Both the position numbers and the translations under genes were made by a program. From assembly GCF_030326305.1 (NCBI RefSeq), contig NZ_JACAKB010000008.1, forward strand, positions 50,074-114,073: a stretch of DNA of 64,000 bases, in the 5' to 3' direction. A model generated the notes under the pieces. It was given only the letters and a program-made list of their open reading frames with translations, searched no databases and was not told the origin of the DNA. Each line of letters begins with the position of its first letter. Position 1 is the stretch's first letter. Positions 23,280-31,741 of this stretch are shown here, piece by piece. The stretch is from Myroides odoratimimus. GTDB taxonomy: Bacteria; Bacteroidota; Bacteroidia; Flavobacteriales; Flavobacteriaceae.

Positions 23280-25178
23280 CTAGTATGGTTTTTCGTCTCT
23301 TCCTTCGTAGAAGTTGATAAAAGCTCTATTTACGACTCTATTTCCTCCTTTAGTAGGATAATCACCAGTGAAGTACCAGTCTCCTAAATTCTTAGGACAA
23401 GCGATATGTAAGTTCTCTACAGACTGGAATACAATCTTAACTTCAGACTTTATATTCACATCTTTTACCATTACAGCGATCTTATTAGAAATCTCTTCAT
23501 CTGTAAATGGTGCATAGATATCTTTTACATAGTTAATGACTTCACTATCTTGTAAGTGCTCTTGTGCTTTAGACTTCTTATACACTTCATCTACGATATG
23601 ATATAAGTTGCGCTCTTTTAATAGCTCTATAGCAGCTTGGAAAGCGATTAATCCCTCTAGCTTAGCCATATCGATACCATAGCAGTCAGGGTATCTCACC
23701 TGTGGAGCAGCAGATACCACCACGATACGCTTAGGGTTAAGTCTATCTAGCATGCGGATAATACTCTTTTTAAGTGTAGTACCACGTACGATACTATCAT
23801 CGATGATCACTAAGTTATCAGTAGGTTTAATCACACCATAAGTCACATCGTATACGTGTGCTACTAAGTCATCGCGACTACTGTCATCTGTGATGAATGT
23901 TCTCAGTTTAGCATCTTTTACAGCGATCTTCTCTGTTCTTAGTTTTACAGATAAGATCTCTTGTAACTTCGCTTCAGATAAGTCTTCTTTATTCTTTAGA
24001 ATATCACTTATTTTACGTTGATTAAGGAAGTCTTGTGCTCCTTCTACCATCCCGAAGAATGATGTCTCAGAAGTATTCGGGATATAAGAGAACACAGAGT
24101 TATCTGTATCATCTCCGATCGCTTTTAATACCTCAGGGAAGATTAGCTTACCTAAATCTTTTCGCTCTTGGTATATATCTGCATCATTTCCTCTAGAGAA
24201 ATACACTCTCTCAAAAGAACATGCTTTAAGAGGAAGTGGCTCTAAGATTTGTTCAAATTTTACTGAAGCATCTTTGCGGATAATGATAGCCTTACCAGGA
24301 TCTAATTCTTTAATCTCTTCGAATGGTACATTGAATGCAGTCTGTATCACAGGTCTTTCACTAGCTACTACCACGATCTCATCATTCTCGAAGTAGAATG
24401 CAGGGCGTATACCAGCAGGGTCACGTAATACGAATGTATCACCATGTCCGATCATACCAGCCATCGCAAAACCTCCATCCCAGTTCTTAGAAGCACGGCG
24501 TAAGATACGCGCTACATCTAGACGTTCTCCGATTAGTGGAGAAGCTTTCTTTTTAGTATATCCTTCTTGTTTTATTTTATAGTATAAGTCATTTACTTCA
24601 TCATCTAAGAAGTGCCCTATCTTCTCCATTACTGTAATGGTATCAGACATTTCTTTAGGATGTTGACCTAGTTCTACTAAGTCTTGGAATAAATCACGTA
24701 CGTTAGTCAGGTTGAAGTTACCCGCTACGATTAGGTTTCTGTGCATCCAGTTATTCTGGCGCAAGAATGGGTGAACACTCTCGATATTGTTCTTTCCGAA
24801 TGTTCCATATCTTACGTGACCTAAGAAAACTTCACCTATATAAGGAATATGTTTTTTCTGAAGATCTACGTTGTTTTGGTATTCAGGGTGTGCTTCCATT
24901 TCTTCATTGATACGCTCATTGATCTGCATGAAGATATCCTGAATAGGTTGTGCTTTGTTTGAACGAACACGACTAATGTATCGCTCACCAGGTTCCATAT
25001 CAAGTTTAATACTTGCTAGTCCAGCTCCATCTTGTCCTCGGTTGTGCTGTTTTTCTAGTAATAGATACATCTTTTGTATCGGGTAGAAAGCACTTCCATA
25101 CTTCTCTTTGTAGTAGGATAACGGTTTTTTTAGTCTTAGAACCGCTATACCGCATTCGTGTTTTAAAGCGTCGCTCAT
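23280..25178 (-). CDS. purF: Amidophosphoribosyltransferase, Bacteroidetes long form
   Basis: 632 aa, longer than the ~500 aa of E. coli PurF. N-terminal class II glutaminase: after an eight-residue leader the nucleophile Cys is in HECGIAVLRL (residue 9), then RGQDGAGLAS and GHVRYGTFG. The C-terminal phosphoribosyltransferase part has the PRPP loop LVIIDDSIVRGTT. It makes phosphoribosylamine, the first committed step of purine synthesis. The leader before the Cys would be removed by processing. The PfkB kinase gene is immediately upstream on the same strand with a hairpin between. Confidence 0.88.
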   Translation of the reverse strand: MSDALKHECGIAVLRLKKPLSYYKEKYGSAFYPIQKMYLLLEKQHNRGQDGAGLASIKLDMEPGERYISRVRSNKAQPIQDIFMQINERINEEMEAHPEYQNNVDLQKKHIPYIGEVFLGHVRYGTFGKNNIESVHPFLRQNNWMHRNLIVAGNFNLTNVRDLFQDLVELGQHPKEMSDTITVMEKIGHFLDDEVNDLYYKIKQEGYTKKKASPLIGERLDVARILRRASKNWDGGFAMAGMIGHGDTFVLRDPAGIRPAFYFENDEIVVVASERPVIQTAFNVPFEEIKELDPGKAIIIRKDASVKFEQILEPLPLKACSFERVYFSRGNDADIYQERKDLGKLIFPEVLKAIGDDTDNSVFSYIPNTSETSFFGMVEGAQDFLNQRKISDILKNKEDLSEAKLQEILSVKLRTEKIAVKDAKLRTFITDDSSRDDLVAHVYDVTYGVIKPTDNLVIIDDSIVRGTTLKKSIIRMLDRLNPKRIVVVSAAPQVRYPDCYGIDMAKLEGLIAFQAAIELLKERNLYHIVDEVYKKSKAQEHLQDSEVINYVKDIYAPFTDEEISNKIAVMVKDVNIKSEVKIVFQSVENLHIACPKNLGDWYFTGDYPTKGGNRVVNRAFINFYEGRDEKPY

Positions 25179-25202
25179 GTTAGTTGTGTGTTGTTGTTGA
25201 AT

Positions 25203-25226
25203 AAAAAAAGCCCCATAACGAGGCTT
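25203..25226 (-). terminator. Terminator-like hairpin between pfkB-type kinase and purF
   Basis: Read on the minus strand, AAGCC-N9-GGCTT followed by a T run. It may end the kinase transcript or attenuate read-through into purF. Confidence 0.7.
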
Positions 25227-25237
25227 ATAATTTTACA

Positions 25238-26167
25238 TTATTGTTTTAATTCGATATCGAATTGAGTTAACATTTTAAATTGTTGTAGTCTTCCCACCAC
25301 TTCTTTGTCGTTTAATTTTTCCATCCTTGATGTTCCAAATTCTTCTACACAGAATGATGCAAGATTCGAGCCATATATGATAGCATTCTTCATATTTCTG
25401 AACGAAACATTGCTGCTCTGTGTCAAATAACCTGTAAAACCACCTGCAAAAGTATCTCCAGCTCCTGTCGGATCGAACACTTCTTTTAACGGTAATGCAG
25501 GTGCGAAAAATACGTCTTTATCTTCAAATAATAAAGCACCATGTTCACCTTTTTTAATCACAACGTATTTTGGTCCCATGGTATGAATAACTTCAGCAGC
25601 TTTCACTAGAGAATATTCTCCAGATAGCTGACGTGCCTCTTCATCATTGATAGTGATAACATCGATTCTCTTTAGCACTTCCTTTAATTCATCTAGCGCA
25701 CAATTCATCCAAAAATTCATGGTGTCTAGAACGATAAGTTTAGGTTTAGCGGTTAATTGATCTAATACTTTGATCTGAATGTTTGGATGAAGATTACCTA
25801 ACATTACTACATCAGATTCTTTAAAATCTTCTGGTACGATAGGATTAAAGTCAGCCAATACATTAAGCTGTGTATCTAAAGTATCTCTAGAGTTTAGATC
25901 GTTATGGTATCTACCACTCCAGAAGAAGGTTTTACCATCTTTTACTACTTCTATTCCAGTAGTGTCAATGTTTCTACTATTTAAAAGATCCAAGTGTTCT
26001 TGTGGAAAATCATTTCCAACTACAGACACTATAGCTGATTTAATATTAAAGTGTGAGGCAGACAATCCGATGTATGTCGCTGCACCACCTAATATCTTGT
26101 CTGTTTTTCCGAATGGAGTTTCTATTTCATCAAAGGCCACCGTCCCCACTATCAGTAATTTATTCAT
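25238..26167 (-). CDS. PfkB-family sugar/nucleoside kinase
   Basis: 309 aa. PfkB signatures: N-terminal GGAATYIGLSASHF (~27-40) and the C-terminal ATP/anion-hole motif DPTGAGDTFAGGF (~221-233) with the catalytic Asp. A Trp-rich lid region replaces part of the usual substrate loop (TFFWSGRYHNDL). Substrate could be a sugar or adenosine; adjacency to purF hints at a nucleoside or ribose link but is only suggestive. Confidence 0.88.
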   Translation of the reverse strand: MNKLLIVGTVAFDEIETPFGKTDKILGGAATYIGLSASHFNIKSAIVSVVGNDFPQEHLDLLNSRNIDTTGIEVVKDGKTFFWSGRYHNDLNSRDTLDTQLNVLADFNPIVPEDFKESDVVMLGNLHPNIQIKVLDQLTAKPKLIVLDTMNFWMNCALDELKEVLKRIDVITINDEEARQLSGEYSLVKAAEVIHTMGPKYVVIKKGEHGALLFEDKDVFFAPALPLKEVFDPTGAGDTFAGGFTGYLTQSSNVSFRNMKNAIIYGSNLASFCVEEFGTSRMEKLNDKEVVGRLQQFKMLTQFDIELKQ

Positions 26168-26935
26168 ATTTTTTGCAAAGAAATAAGCTACAAATATATG
26201 GCAATACTCTTTTTACTACCAAATTTAAAAGCTATAATTAACTATTTTGCTAACACTGAGTGTTTTAGTATAGATTGTTGTTTTTAACGCAATTATCTAG
26301 TACTTAGTCAGTATTATTCTATAAAAGGATGATTATATCACCTTTATCAGATATGGTTATTTAACACGGAATTAAATAATTATAAAGTCTTTTCTCTGAA
26401 GCTTATTTCACTTCTTTTTTAGAAACTACCCGATGCATAATACAGTGTGCAAAGGAGTCTATACACTAGCTTAAAGATAGTGAAATAATCATAATGGACA
26501 CATTATAAAAACACTTAAATACTTCTTGCTTCAAGAGTGCTACAACACCTATTCAAGATTCCTTCAACAAAAGCCTTGTTAGCTAGAGCAATATTGGAGA
26601 AATGTTGAAGAAGTGTTGAAGGAATTGCTTCGATTGCTTATAAATACTAAGATTAGAGTGTGTTAAGGCTTATTGAGTGATTTGATTGATTTTGTGTTAA
26701 TATGTTGGTAACTAGCTTTTTGTGTTTATTTTGTTGACAAATTAGGTATAAAAAAGAGTGCCGTTTTTTCTGCTAAAAGAGGATGAATACCCCATAATCT
26801 CATCAAAAAACAGAAATAAGGAGTTGTAGTTCGTCTTTTATAGGTCTAAAAAGTGTTTTTTAAGGGGATAGAATAGAAAAAAGAGAAATGTTTTTTAGAT
26901 TTACGATAACGAACTAACTAATAACCTTATTAATT
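26168..26935. other. 768-bp non-coding region with an inverted repeat
   Basis: No credible ORF on either strand. It contains a perfect 12-bp inverted repeat, ATTCCTTCAACA at 26558-26569 and TGTTGAAGGAAT at 26614-26625, with a third partial copy (TGTTGAAGAA, 26603-26612) in the loop, and a short AACAC/GTGTT dyad near 26252. The promoter for 26936 should be near the right end, but no full TTTG-N19-TAnnTTTG pair was found. Confidence 0.5.
26558..26625. repeat. 12-bp perfect inverted repeat with inner partial copy
   Basis: Arms at 26558-26569 and 26614-26625, 44-base spacer. It could fold as RNA or be a binding site or element end; nothing decides between these. Confidence 0.6.
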
Positions 26936-27781
26936 ATGAAGAAGAGCTTAATGCTTTTAATAATGTGTGCTATGGGAACTCTCGCTAGTGCTCAGGTGCG
27001 TATTCCTTTTAGACTGACTAAGTATAATAATGTAATACTAAAGACAGTCGTGAATCAGAAGGATAGCCTAGACCTAATGTTTCAGGTAGCGATGGATGAT
27101 GGCGCTATCTCGCCTGTGCGTGTGAATAAGGTAGAGCATATCATTTTTGATAAAGAAGATTATAGCGCTTCTAATACAGTAGAGATTAGTGGGCATGTGT
27201 GGGATGGTATTTCCTTTGTAGATAAGCAGTATAGCGGATCAGAGTCAGATGGTAAGATCGGTATGGCGTTGTTTAAAGATAGTGTATTAGAGATAAATTA
27301 TGATAAGGAGGAGTTGGTGTCTTATGCAAGTATGCCTAGTGTAGAGGGATATCAGTCTGTTTCTGTTCATTATCGCAATGGTGCTATGTTTATCGATATG
27401 CTGAGTGAGATAGCTGGGCAGGAGTATGTACATTCTTTTTATCTTCAGTCTGGTTATTCGGGAGGGATTCTATACGATGACAAATTTGCGGAGGAGAATA
27501 GGTTAAAAGACAAATTAGTTACTATAGATCATAAAGAATTAAAGAACTCAGCAGGCAAAAGTGTGATTACGAATACTGCTGAGGTGACTAAAGTAAGTTT
27601 AGGTAGTGCTGAACTACAGCAGGTGAGAGTGGCGTACTTCTCAGGAGAATTAAAGAATCAACCTTTTAGTTTATTTGGAGCAGATATGATGAAACGTTTT
27701 AATTGGATTATTAATGCAGAGAGAACTAGGGCTTGGATAAAGCCGAGTAAGCATTATAAGGATGAATTTATAAAACTATAG
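26936..27781 (+). CDS. Secreted aspartyl-protease-fold protein, probably inactive
   Basis: 281 aa with a signal peptide cut after ASAQ (~residue 19). The layout resembles the two-lobed retropepsin-like proteins of Bacteroidetes: FQVAMDDGAISP where an active enzyme has D-T-G-A, DGKIGMALFKDSVLEINY at the end of lobe one, and LFGADMMKRFNWIINAERTRAWI at the end of lobe two. The second Asp-Thr-Gly position reads Q-S-G. With both active-site triads altered, proteolysis is doubtful. Family assignment is by pattern and moderate. It starts a run of accessory genes; the next gene begins eight bases on. Confidence 0.6.
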   Translation: MKKSLMLLIMCAMGTLASAQVRIPFRLTKYNNVILKTVVNQKDSLDLMFQVAMDDGAISPVRVNKVEHIIFDKEDYSASNTVEISGHVWDGISFVDKQYSGSESDGKIGMALFKDSVLEINYDKEELVSYASMPSVEGYQSVSVHYRNGAMFIDMLSEIAGQEYVHSFYLQSGYSGGILYDDKFAEENRLKDKLVTIDHKELKNSAGKSVITNTAEVTKVSLGSAELQQVRVAYFSGELKNQPFSLFGADMMKRFNWIINAERTRAWIKPSKHYKDEFIKL

Positions 27782-27788
27782 AAGAATT

Positions 27789-28301
27789 ATGAGAGGGATA
27801 AGTATAGTGTGGTTCATATTTTGTTTTCTTGTGCCTTCTTTAGTGTCAGCACAGGGATCACATATTATAAAAGAGCCTATCGTATTATTAATGAATGCAG
27901 CAGCAGGAGAGAAAGAAGTAAGAGACGCTAAACAGCTTAGATTTATTGGTAATCCTATACGAGAGGATGGTCTGCTTAAGGAATTTCAAGTGAAAGTATA
28001 TGAAAATAGTGGTGTATACTATGTGTTTAATTTCTCTGTTGTAGAGTCGGGTGTGATATTAGATACAAAGTCAATGGGGCAGGAGATGTCGATTAGTAAG
28101 TTTTTTAAATTCGCTGAGTTAAAAGCTACTCAACATAATAAAGCTAATAAAAAAGTGGGGAGACCTTATTTCTCTTTGGCATCTGATTTGATATTTGAAA
28201 GTGTAATTCTTAAAGAAACTAAAGAAGATGGTACATCAGTTTATTATACAACTGAGAATAAGAACAAAAGTGGGATACTCAGTTACAAAGGAATAGAGTA
28301 A
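27789..28301 (+). CDS. Secreted protein of unknown function
   Basis: 170 aa, unrecognised. A signal peptide (IVWFIFCFLVPSLVSAQ, cut near residue 22) is followed by a mixed alpha/beta, lysine-rich periplasmic domain without cysteines. Seven bases after the aspartyl-protease-like gene, so the two are likely co-transcribed and may act together in the periplasm. Confidence 0.65.
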   Translation: MRGISIVWFIFCFLVPSLVSAQGSHIIKEPIVLLMNAAAGEKEVRDAKQLRFIGNPIREDGLLKEFQVKVYENSGVYYVFNFSVVESGVILDTKSMGQEMSISKFFKFAELKATQHNKANKKVGRPYFSLASDLIFESVILKETKEDGTSVYYTTENKNKSGILSYKGIE

Positions 28302-28336
28302 AATGAATGAGAAGATAGATAAATATTACGAGGGAA

Positions 28337-28696
28337 TTGACTTTAGAGAATGTGATATCTTTTTTGAATACTGATACGAGTCGACAAGAAAAGGTGATTA
28401 CTGAGAACAGTGATATTGCTTATAATTTTGGATATGGTCTTGATATAGATGATTTACTTATTTCGCTAGAAGATGAGTTTGGGGTAAGTTTTGATTATTT
28501 TGAGTTCGCTCGCTATTTCTATCACGAACGAAATATAAATACACTTATGTGTTTAGTTTTATTTTTTGGATTATTCATTTATGCTTTTAAAAGATTATTC
28601 GGTATAAAAGAACAGTATCAACCTGATCCAAATAAGGAGGTATGTACGCCTGTGACTCTTTATGTGGATATGTTTGAAAACAAAAAGATTGAATAG
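28337..28696 (+). CDS. DUF1493 (acyl-carrier-like) protein with C-terminal membrane helix
   Basis: 119 aa from a TTG at 28337 (stop upstream in frame at 28316; GTG 28352 is an alternative). The segment FGYGLDIDDLLISLEDEFG followed by VSFDYFEFARYFYHE fits DUF1493, a four-helix acyl-carrier-like fold in which an Asp-Asp pair occupies the place of the phosphopantetheine Ser. A hydrophobic helix (TLMCLVLFFGLFIYAF) then a short cytosolic tail follow, unusual for a carrier-like protein. An ATG at 28303 opens a different frame that stops at about 28374, so an early frameshift cannot be excluded. Role unknown. Confidence 0.6.
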   Translation: MTLENVISFLNTDTSRQEKVITENSDIAYNFGYGLDIDDLLISLEDEFGVSFDYFEFARYFYHERNINTLMCLVLFFGLFIYAFKRLFGIKEQYQPDPNKEVCTPVTLYVDMFENKKIE

Positions 28697-28746
28697 GGTA
28701 TTTTATAATCATTAATATGTTTATTTTTGTTAAAAAAATATAATTA

Positions 28747-29376
28747 ATGAATAAAGAATACTTTATCTCTATTAATGGCGAAAGTCAAGGACCATATCAG
28801 TTCTCTGAGTTAGGACAGTTTGTAATCTCTCCGACTACGCTAATCTGGCATAGTGAATTGCACGATTGGACAGAGGCAAGATTTCTACGAGAGTTTGAGG
28901 TGTATCTTCAGAGACCGATGTATAGCACACCAAATTATGGGTATAATCAAAATGTTAGTTTGGCTTATACTAGGGATAATCGATATGTGATTGTAACTAC
29001 ACCTACAGAACGAATTCACTATCGATACGCTGACTTTGGAGAGCGTTTTGTAGCAGGGTTATTAGATGGTTTGATTCTTTTAATACCAAGCCTCTTTTTT
29101 CCATTTATAGCTGGGTGGCTCTATTTTTCATTAATGCAGAGTAACGATGGACAAGCGACTATAGGGCAAAAAACGATGAAGATTATGTTACTTGACTGTA
29201 AGGGACAGCGAGTGACTTATGGTCAGGCTACAGGGCGATTTTTTGCTAGATTATTATCTGGTTTTATGTTATGTATTGGTTATTTTATGTTTTTCTGGTC
29301 AGATCAGAAGCAGACTTTACACGATAATCTAGCGGAGACTCTAGTAGTAACAGAGATTCGCAGGGAGAGGCTGTAA
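28747..29376 (+). CDS. GYF_2 (DUF4339) - RDD family membrane protein
   Basis: 209 aa. Residues 1-50 form a GYF_2 domain (GESQGPYQFSEL, then IWHSELHDWTEA). Residues ~95-205 are an RDD domain: ADFGERFVAGLLDGLILLI with the Arg-Asp pair, GQATIGQKTMKIMLLD, and two or three helices ending QTLHDNLAETLVV. The fusion is common in Bacteroidetes; RDD proteins are small membrane proteins, some with Na+/H+ antiport activity. Member of the accessory cluster. Confidence 0.85.
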   Translation: MNKEYFISINGESQGPYQFSELGQFVISPTTLIWHSELHDWTEARFLREFEVYLQRPMYSTPNYGYNQNVSLAYTRDNRYVIVTTPTERIHYRYADFGERFVAGLLDGLILLIPSLFFPFIAGWLYFSLMQSNDGQATIGQKTMKIMLLDCKGQRVTYGQATGRFFARLLSGFMLCIGYFMFFWSDQKQTLHDNLAETLVVTEIRRERL

Positions 29377-29426
29377 GGACAAAGGGTATAAATCAATAAC
29401 TATAATGCTAAATTAAAAGGAATAAG

Positions 29427-30017
29427 ATGAATGAGTTTTCTAATGACAATAAACAGTTAATCCATAATGTAACGAATATTATTGGGCTTTCTCCGAGTGT
29501 AGATACATTTCATAATCACGAACATGCTGTGCGTATAGATGTACTACAGTGTCAATATCCTTTAAATAAAGATATTGATATTTACTGTACTGTAGGGGTG
29601 TCGGATAGTGAGAACCTTATAGAGATGAGGGATGGTAGTCTGGTGAATATACCTGTGGAGATACTAATGGAGGGGAATGTGAATTCTGATAAGTGGCATT
29701 CTATCATTTTGGCAGCAGGCTTTAGTATAAAAGTGGATAAAAATCCATGTCAACCCTATACTGTATTTAAAGATCTCATTAGAACTTATATAAAAGATAC
29801 TCATTTACCTCATTTATTATTCGTTCACCCGTATTTATGGGAAGATAGGTTAGGTCAAATGCAACTAGAAGATAAGACAGTATATTTTTTACTAGCTGTA
29901 CCAATATTAGATAATGAATTAGCATACTTCACAGAATATGGAGCTAGTGAGTTATGCGATAGGTTATTTAGTAGTGACTTAGATTTTTCGGATATAGAGA
30001 GACCTTCTCTTATGTAG
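29427..30017 (+). CDS. SUFU (suppressor of fused) family protein, immunity-type
   Basis: 196 aa, cytosolic. It shows the SUFU layout: RIDVLQCQYP early, YCTVGVSDSE, PVEILMEG, then HLLFVHPYLW and the close FLLAVPILDNELAYFTEYGA ending with D-I-ERPSL. Bacterial SUFU-domain proteins are among the commonest immunity proteins of polymorphic toxin loci. No toxin gene is next to it, so it may be an orphan immunity protein or do something else. Converges on rnhA with a hairpin between. Confidence 0.75.
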   Translation: MNEFSNDNKQLIHNVTNIIGLSPSVDTFHNHEHAVRIDVLQCQYPLNKDIDIYCTVGVSDSENLIEMRDGSLVNIPVEILMEGNVNSDKWHSIILAAGFSIKVDKNPCQPYTVFKDLIRTYIKDTHLPHLLFVHPYLWEDRLGQMQLEDKTVYFLLAVPILDNELAYFTEYGASELCDRLFSSDLDFSDIERPSLM

Positions 30018-30027
30018 TATAACGACG

Positions 30028-30055
30028 AAGAGCATCCCTTAAAAAGATGCTCTTT
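30028..30055. terminator. Bidirectional terminator
   Basis: AAGAGCATC / GATGCTCTT stem with an A-rich loop between converging genes. Confidence 0.8.
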
Positions 30056-30064
30056 GTTGTTTTA

Positions 30065-30538
30065 TTAATTTTCTTCAGACTCGTAATATTCGTCTATTAA
30101 TAATTTAGTTCCTGTTGCTGCTTTTACTGCAAGGACATCACATCGTTCGTTCATAGGATGGTTGTTATGTCCTTTTACCCATTTAAACTGGACGTTGTGT
30201 TTGCGGTATACTATTAAGAAGCGTTGCCATAAGTCGGGGTTCTTTTTGTCTTTAAAGGCTTTTTTCTCCCATCCGAATACCCATCGCTTTTCTACAGCGT
30301 CTACCACATACTTAGAGTCAGATACCACTAGGACATTAGTGCCTTCGTTCTTTAGCATTTCTAAGCCTACGATCACCGCTAGTAGTTCCATGCGGTTATT
30401 GGTAGTTTTGCGGTATCCTTGGGATGCTTCTTTATAGACATTATGACCTGCCCACTCTAGTATTAGTCCATATCCACCAGGACCAGGGTTACCTCTAGAG
30501 GAGCCATCGGTATATAGTATTACTTGTGGCAAATTCAT
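30065..30538 (-). CDS. rnhA: Ribonuclease HI
   Basis: 157 aa, normal length. Catalytic carboxylates are in YTDGSSRGNPGPGGYG, NNRMELLAVIVGLE, VVSDSKYVVDAV and the final NERCDVLA, with the KWVKGHNNHPMN loop. It cuts RNA in RNA-DNA hybrids. Follows purN on the same strand after eight bases. Confidence 0.95.
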   Translation of the reverse strand: MNLPQVILYTDGSSRGNPGPGGYGLILEWAGHNVYKEASQGYRKTTNNRMELLAVIVGLEMLKNEGTNVLVVSDSKYVVDAVEKRWVFGWEKKAFKDKKNPDLWQRFLIVYRKHNVQFKWVKGHNNHPMNERCDVLAVKAATGTKLLIDEYYESEEN

Positions 30539-30546
30539 TTATAATA

Positions 30547-31107
30547 TTAAAATAGTAGTTTCTCGATTACTTGTGGGAAGTGTAGGTGTTCTAGTTTAAG
30601 TACAGCTGCGCCTACTTCTTCTGGTGTATAGGAAGGTTCTATCGGAGTAGAAGCTTGGAATATAACAGCTCCTTCATCATAGTTTTCGTTTACATAGTGA
30701 ATAGTGATTCCAGACTCCTTCTCTTTATTTTCTACGACTGCTGTGTGTACGTGATGACCATACATTCCTTTGCCACCGTATTTCGGTAAAAGGGCAGGGT
30801 GTATATTAATTACTTTATTCGGATATTTTTTAACAAGGTCATCAGGAAATTTCCATAAGAAGCCTGCTAATACAATTAAATCAGGTTGAAATTGTTCTAA
30901 TTTTTGAGATACAACACCATCATTTAGCATATTTCTGTCAAAAATCAGAACTGGAAGATTTCTTTTTTCAGCTTTTTCTATTACCTTAGCATTTTGGTTG
31001 TTAACCAATATAAGGTATTGATTAGAAATAGACTTGCTTTCAAAGTAGTTGATAATGTTTTCTACATTAGTCCCTGAACCAGAGGCGAATAGAGCTATGT
31101 TTTTCAT
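30547..31107 (-). CDS. purN: Phosphoribosylglycinamide formyltransferase
   Basis: About 186 aa from the ATG at 31107, preferred over an upstream ATG at 31140 because it begins directly with the family N-terminus MKNIALFASGSGTNVENI. The active site reads INIHPALLPKYGGKGMYG with catalytic Asn and His, and the Asp lies in YDEGAVIFQ. It transfers a formyl group from 10-formyl-THF to GAR in purine synthesis. Divergent from acpP. Confidence 0.93.
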   Translation of the reverse strand: MKNIALFASGSGTNVENIINYFESKSISNQYLILVNNQNAKVIEKAEKRNLPVLIFDRNMLNDGVVSQKLEQFQPDLIVLAGFLWKFPDDLVKKYPNKVINIHPALLPKYGGKGMYGHHVHTAVVENKEKESGITIHYVNENYDEGAVIFQASTPIEPSYTPEEVGAAVLKLEHLHFPQVIEKLLF

Positions 31108-31303
31108 GTAGTTAGTTGTGTTATGAAGTTGAAAGTACAATAAATAAGTACAAAAAAAAGAATAATAACTGACAATAAATAGAAAAATAGCGATAAGTAT
31201 TAATAATTTTTATAATTTCGCACCGACAATTAACATGGAAAATCAGGTTTTAAAATAAAGTTTTTTATTTTTGCCTACGAAATTAAATTTAAAATTAAAG
31301 ATT

Positions 31304-31540
31304 ATGTCAGACATTGCATCAAGAGTAAAAGCGATTATCGTTGACAAATTAGGTGTTGACGAGAACGAAGTTGTAGCAGAAGCAAGCTTCACTAATGATT
31401 TAGGAGCTGATTCACTAGACACTGTTGAGCTTATCATGGAGTTCGAAAAAGAATTCGATATTCAAATTCCAGATGACCAAGCTGAAAACATTGCTACAGT
31501 TGGACAAGCTATCTCTTACATAGAAGAAGCTAAAAAATAA
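31304..31540 (+). CDS. acpP: Acyl carrier protein
   Basis: 78 aa. The phosphopantetheine site is the Ser of [15 protein letters not shown], and the protein is acidic. The start is the ATG at 31304 ([12 protein letters not shown]), not the upstream TTG. A TATTTTTG -7 element lies at 31266-31273. It carries acyl chains for the FabF encoded next. A terminator at 31550 separates it from fabF, allowing the high acpP level usual in bacteria. Confidence 0.97.
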   Translation: MSDIASRVKAIIVDKLGVDENEVVAEASFTNDLGADSLDTVELIMEFEKEFDIQIPDDQAENIATVGQAISYIEEAKK

Positions 31541-31549
31541 TAACTATAT

Positions 31550-31592
31550 CCCGCGTGTTTATTCCATAAACATGCGGGTGTTATTATTTTTT
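31550..31592 (+). terminator. Terminator between acpP and fabF
   Basis: 12-bp stem CCCGCGTGTTTA / TAAACATGCGGG with one G-T pair, 5-base loop, then a T-rich tail. Likely partial, giving more acpP than fabF mRNA. Confidence 0.85.
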
Positions 31593-31741
31593 TGAAAATG
31601 ACTGATTTTTAGAAGAAACAAAAAAGGACAGATTGGCAACAATCTAACAAATACAATCAAACAAACACCCCAATGTTTCCTTTTTTTACAAAAGTGAAGA
31701 TTGGGATTTTTTTTTATAGTACAAACCATATAAGTTATTTT

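Noticed and set aside
29427-30017. Complete polymorphic toxin-immunity locus
   Set aside because: Only a SUFU immunity-type protein is present; no large toxin, secretion-signal protein or toxin domain is seen nearby.
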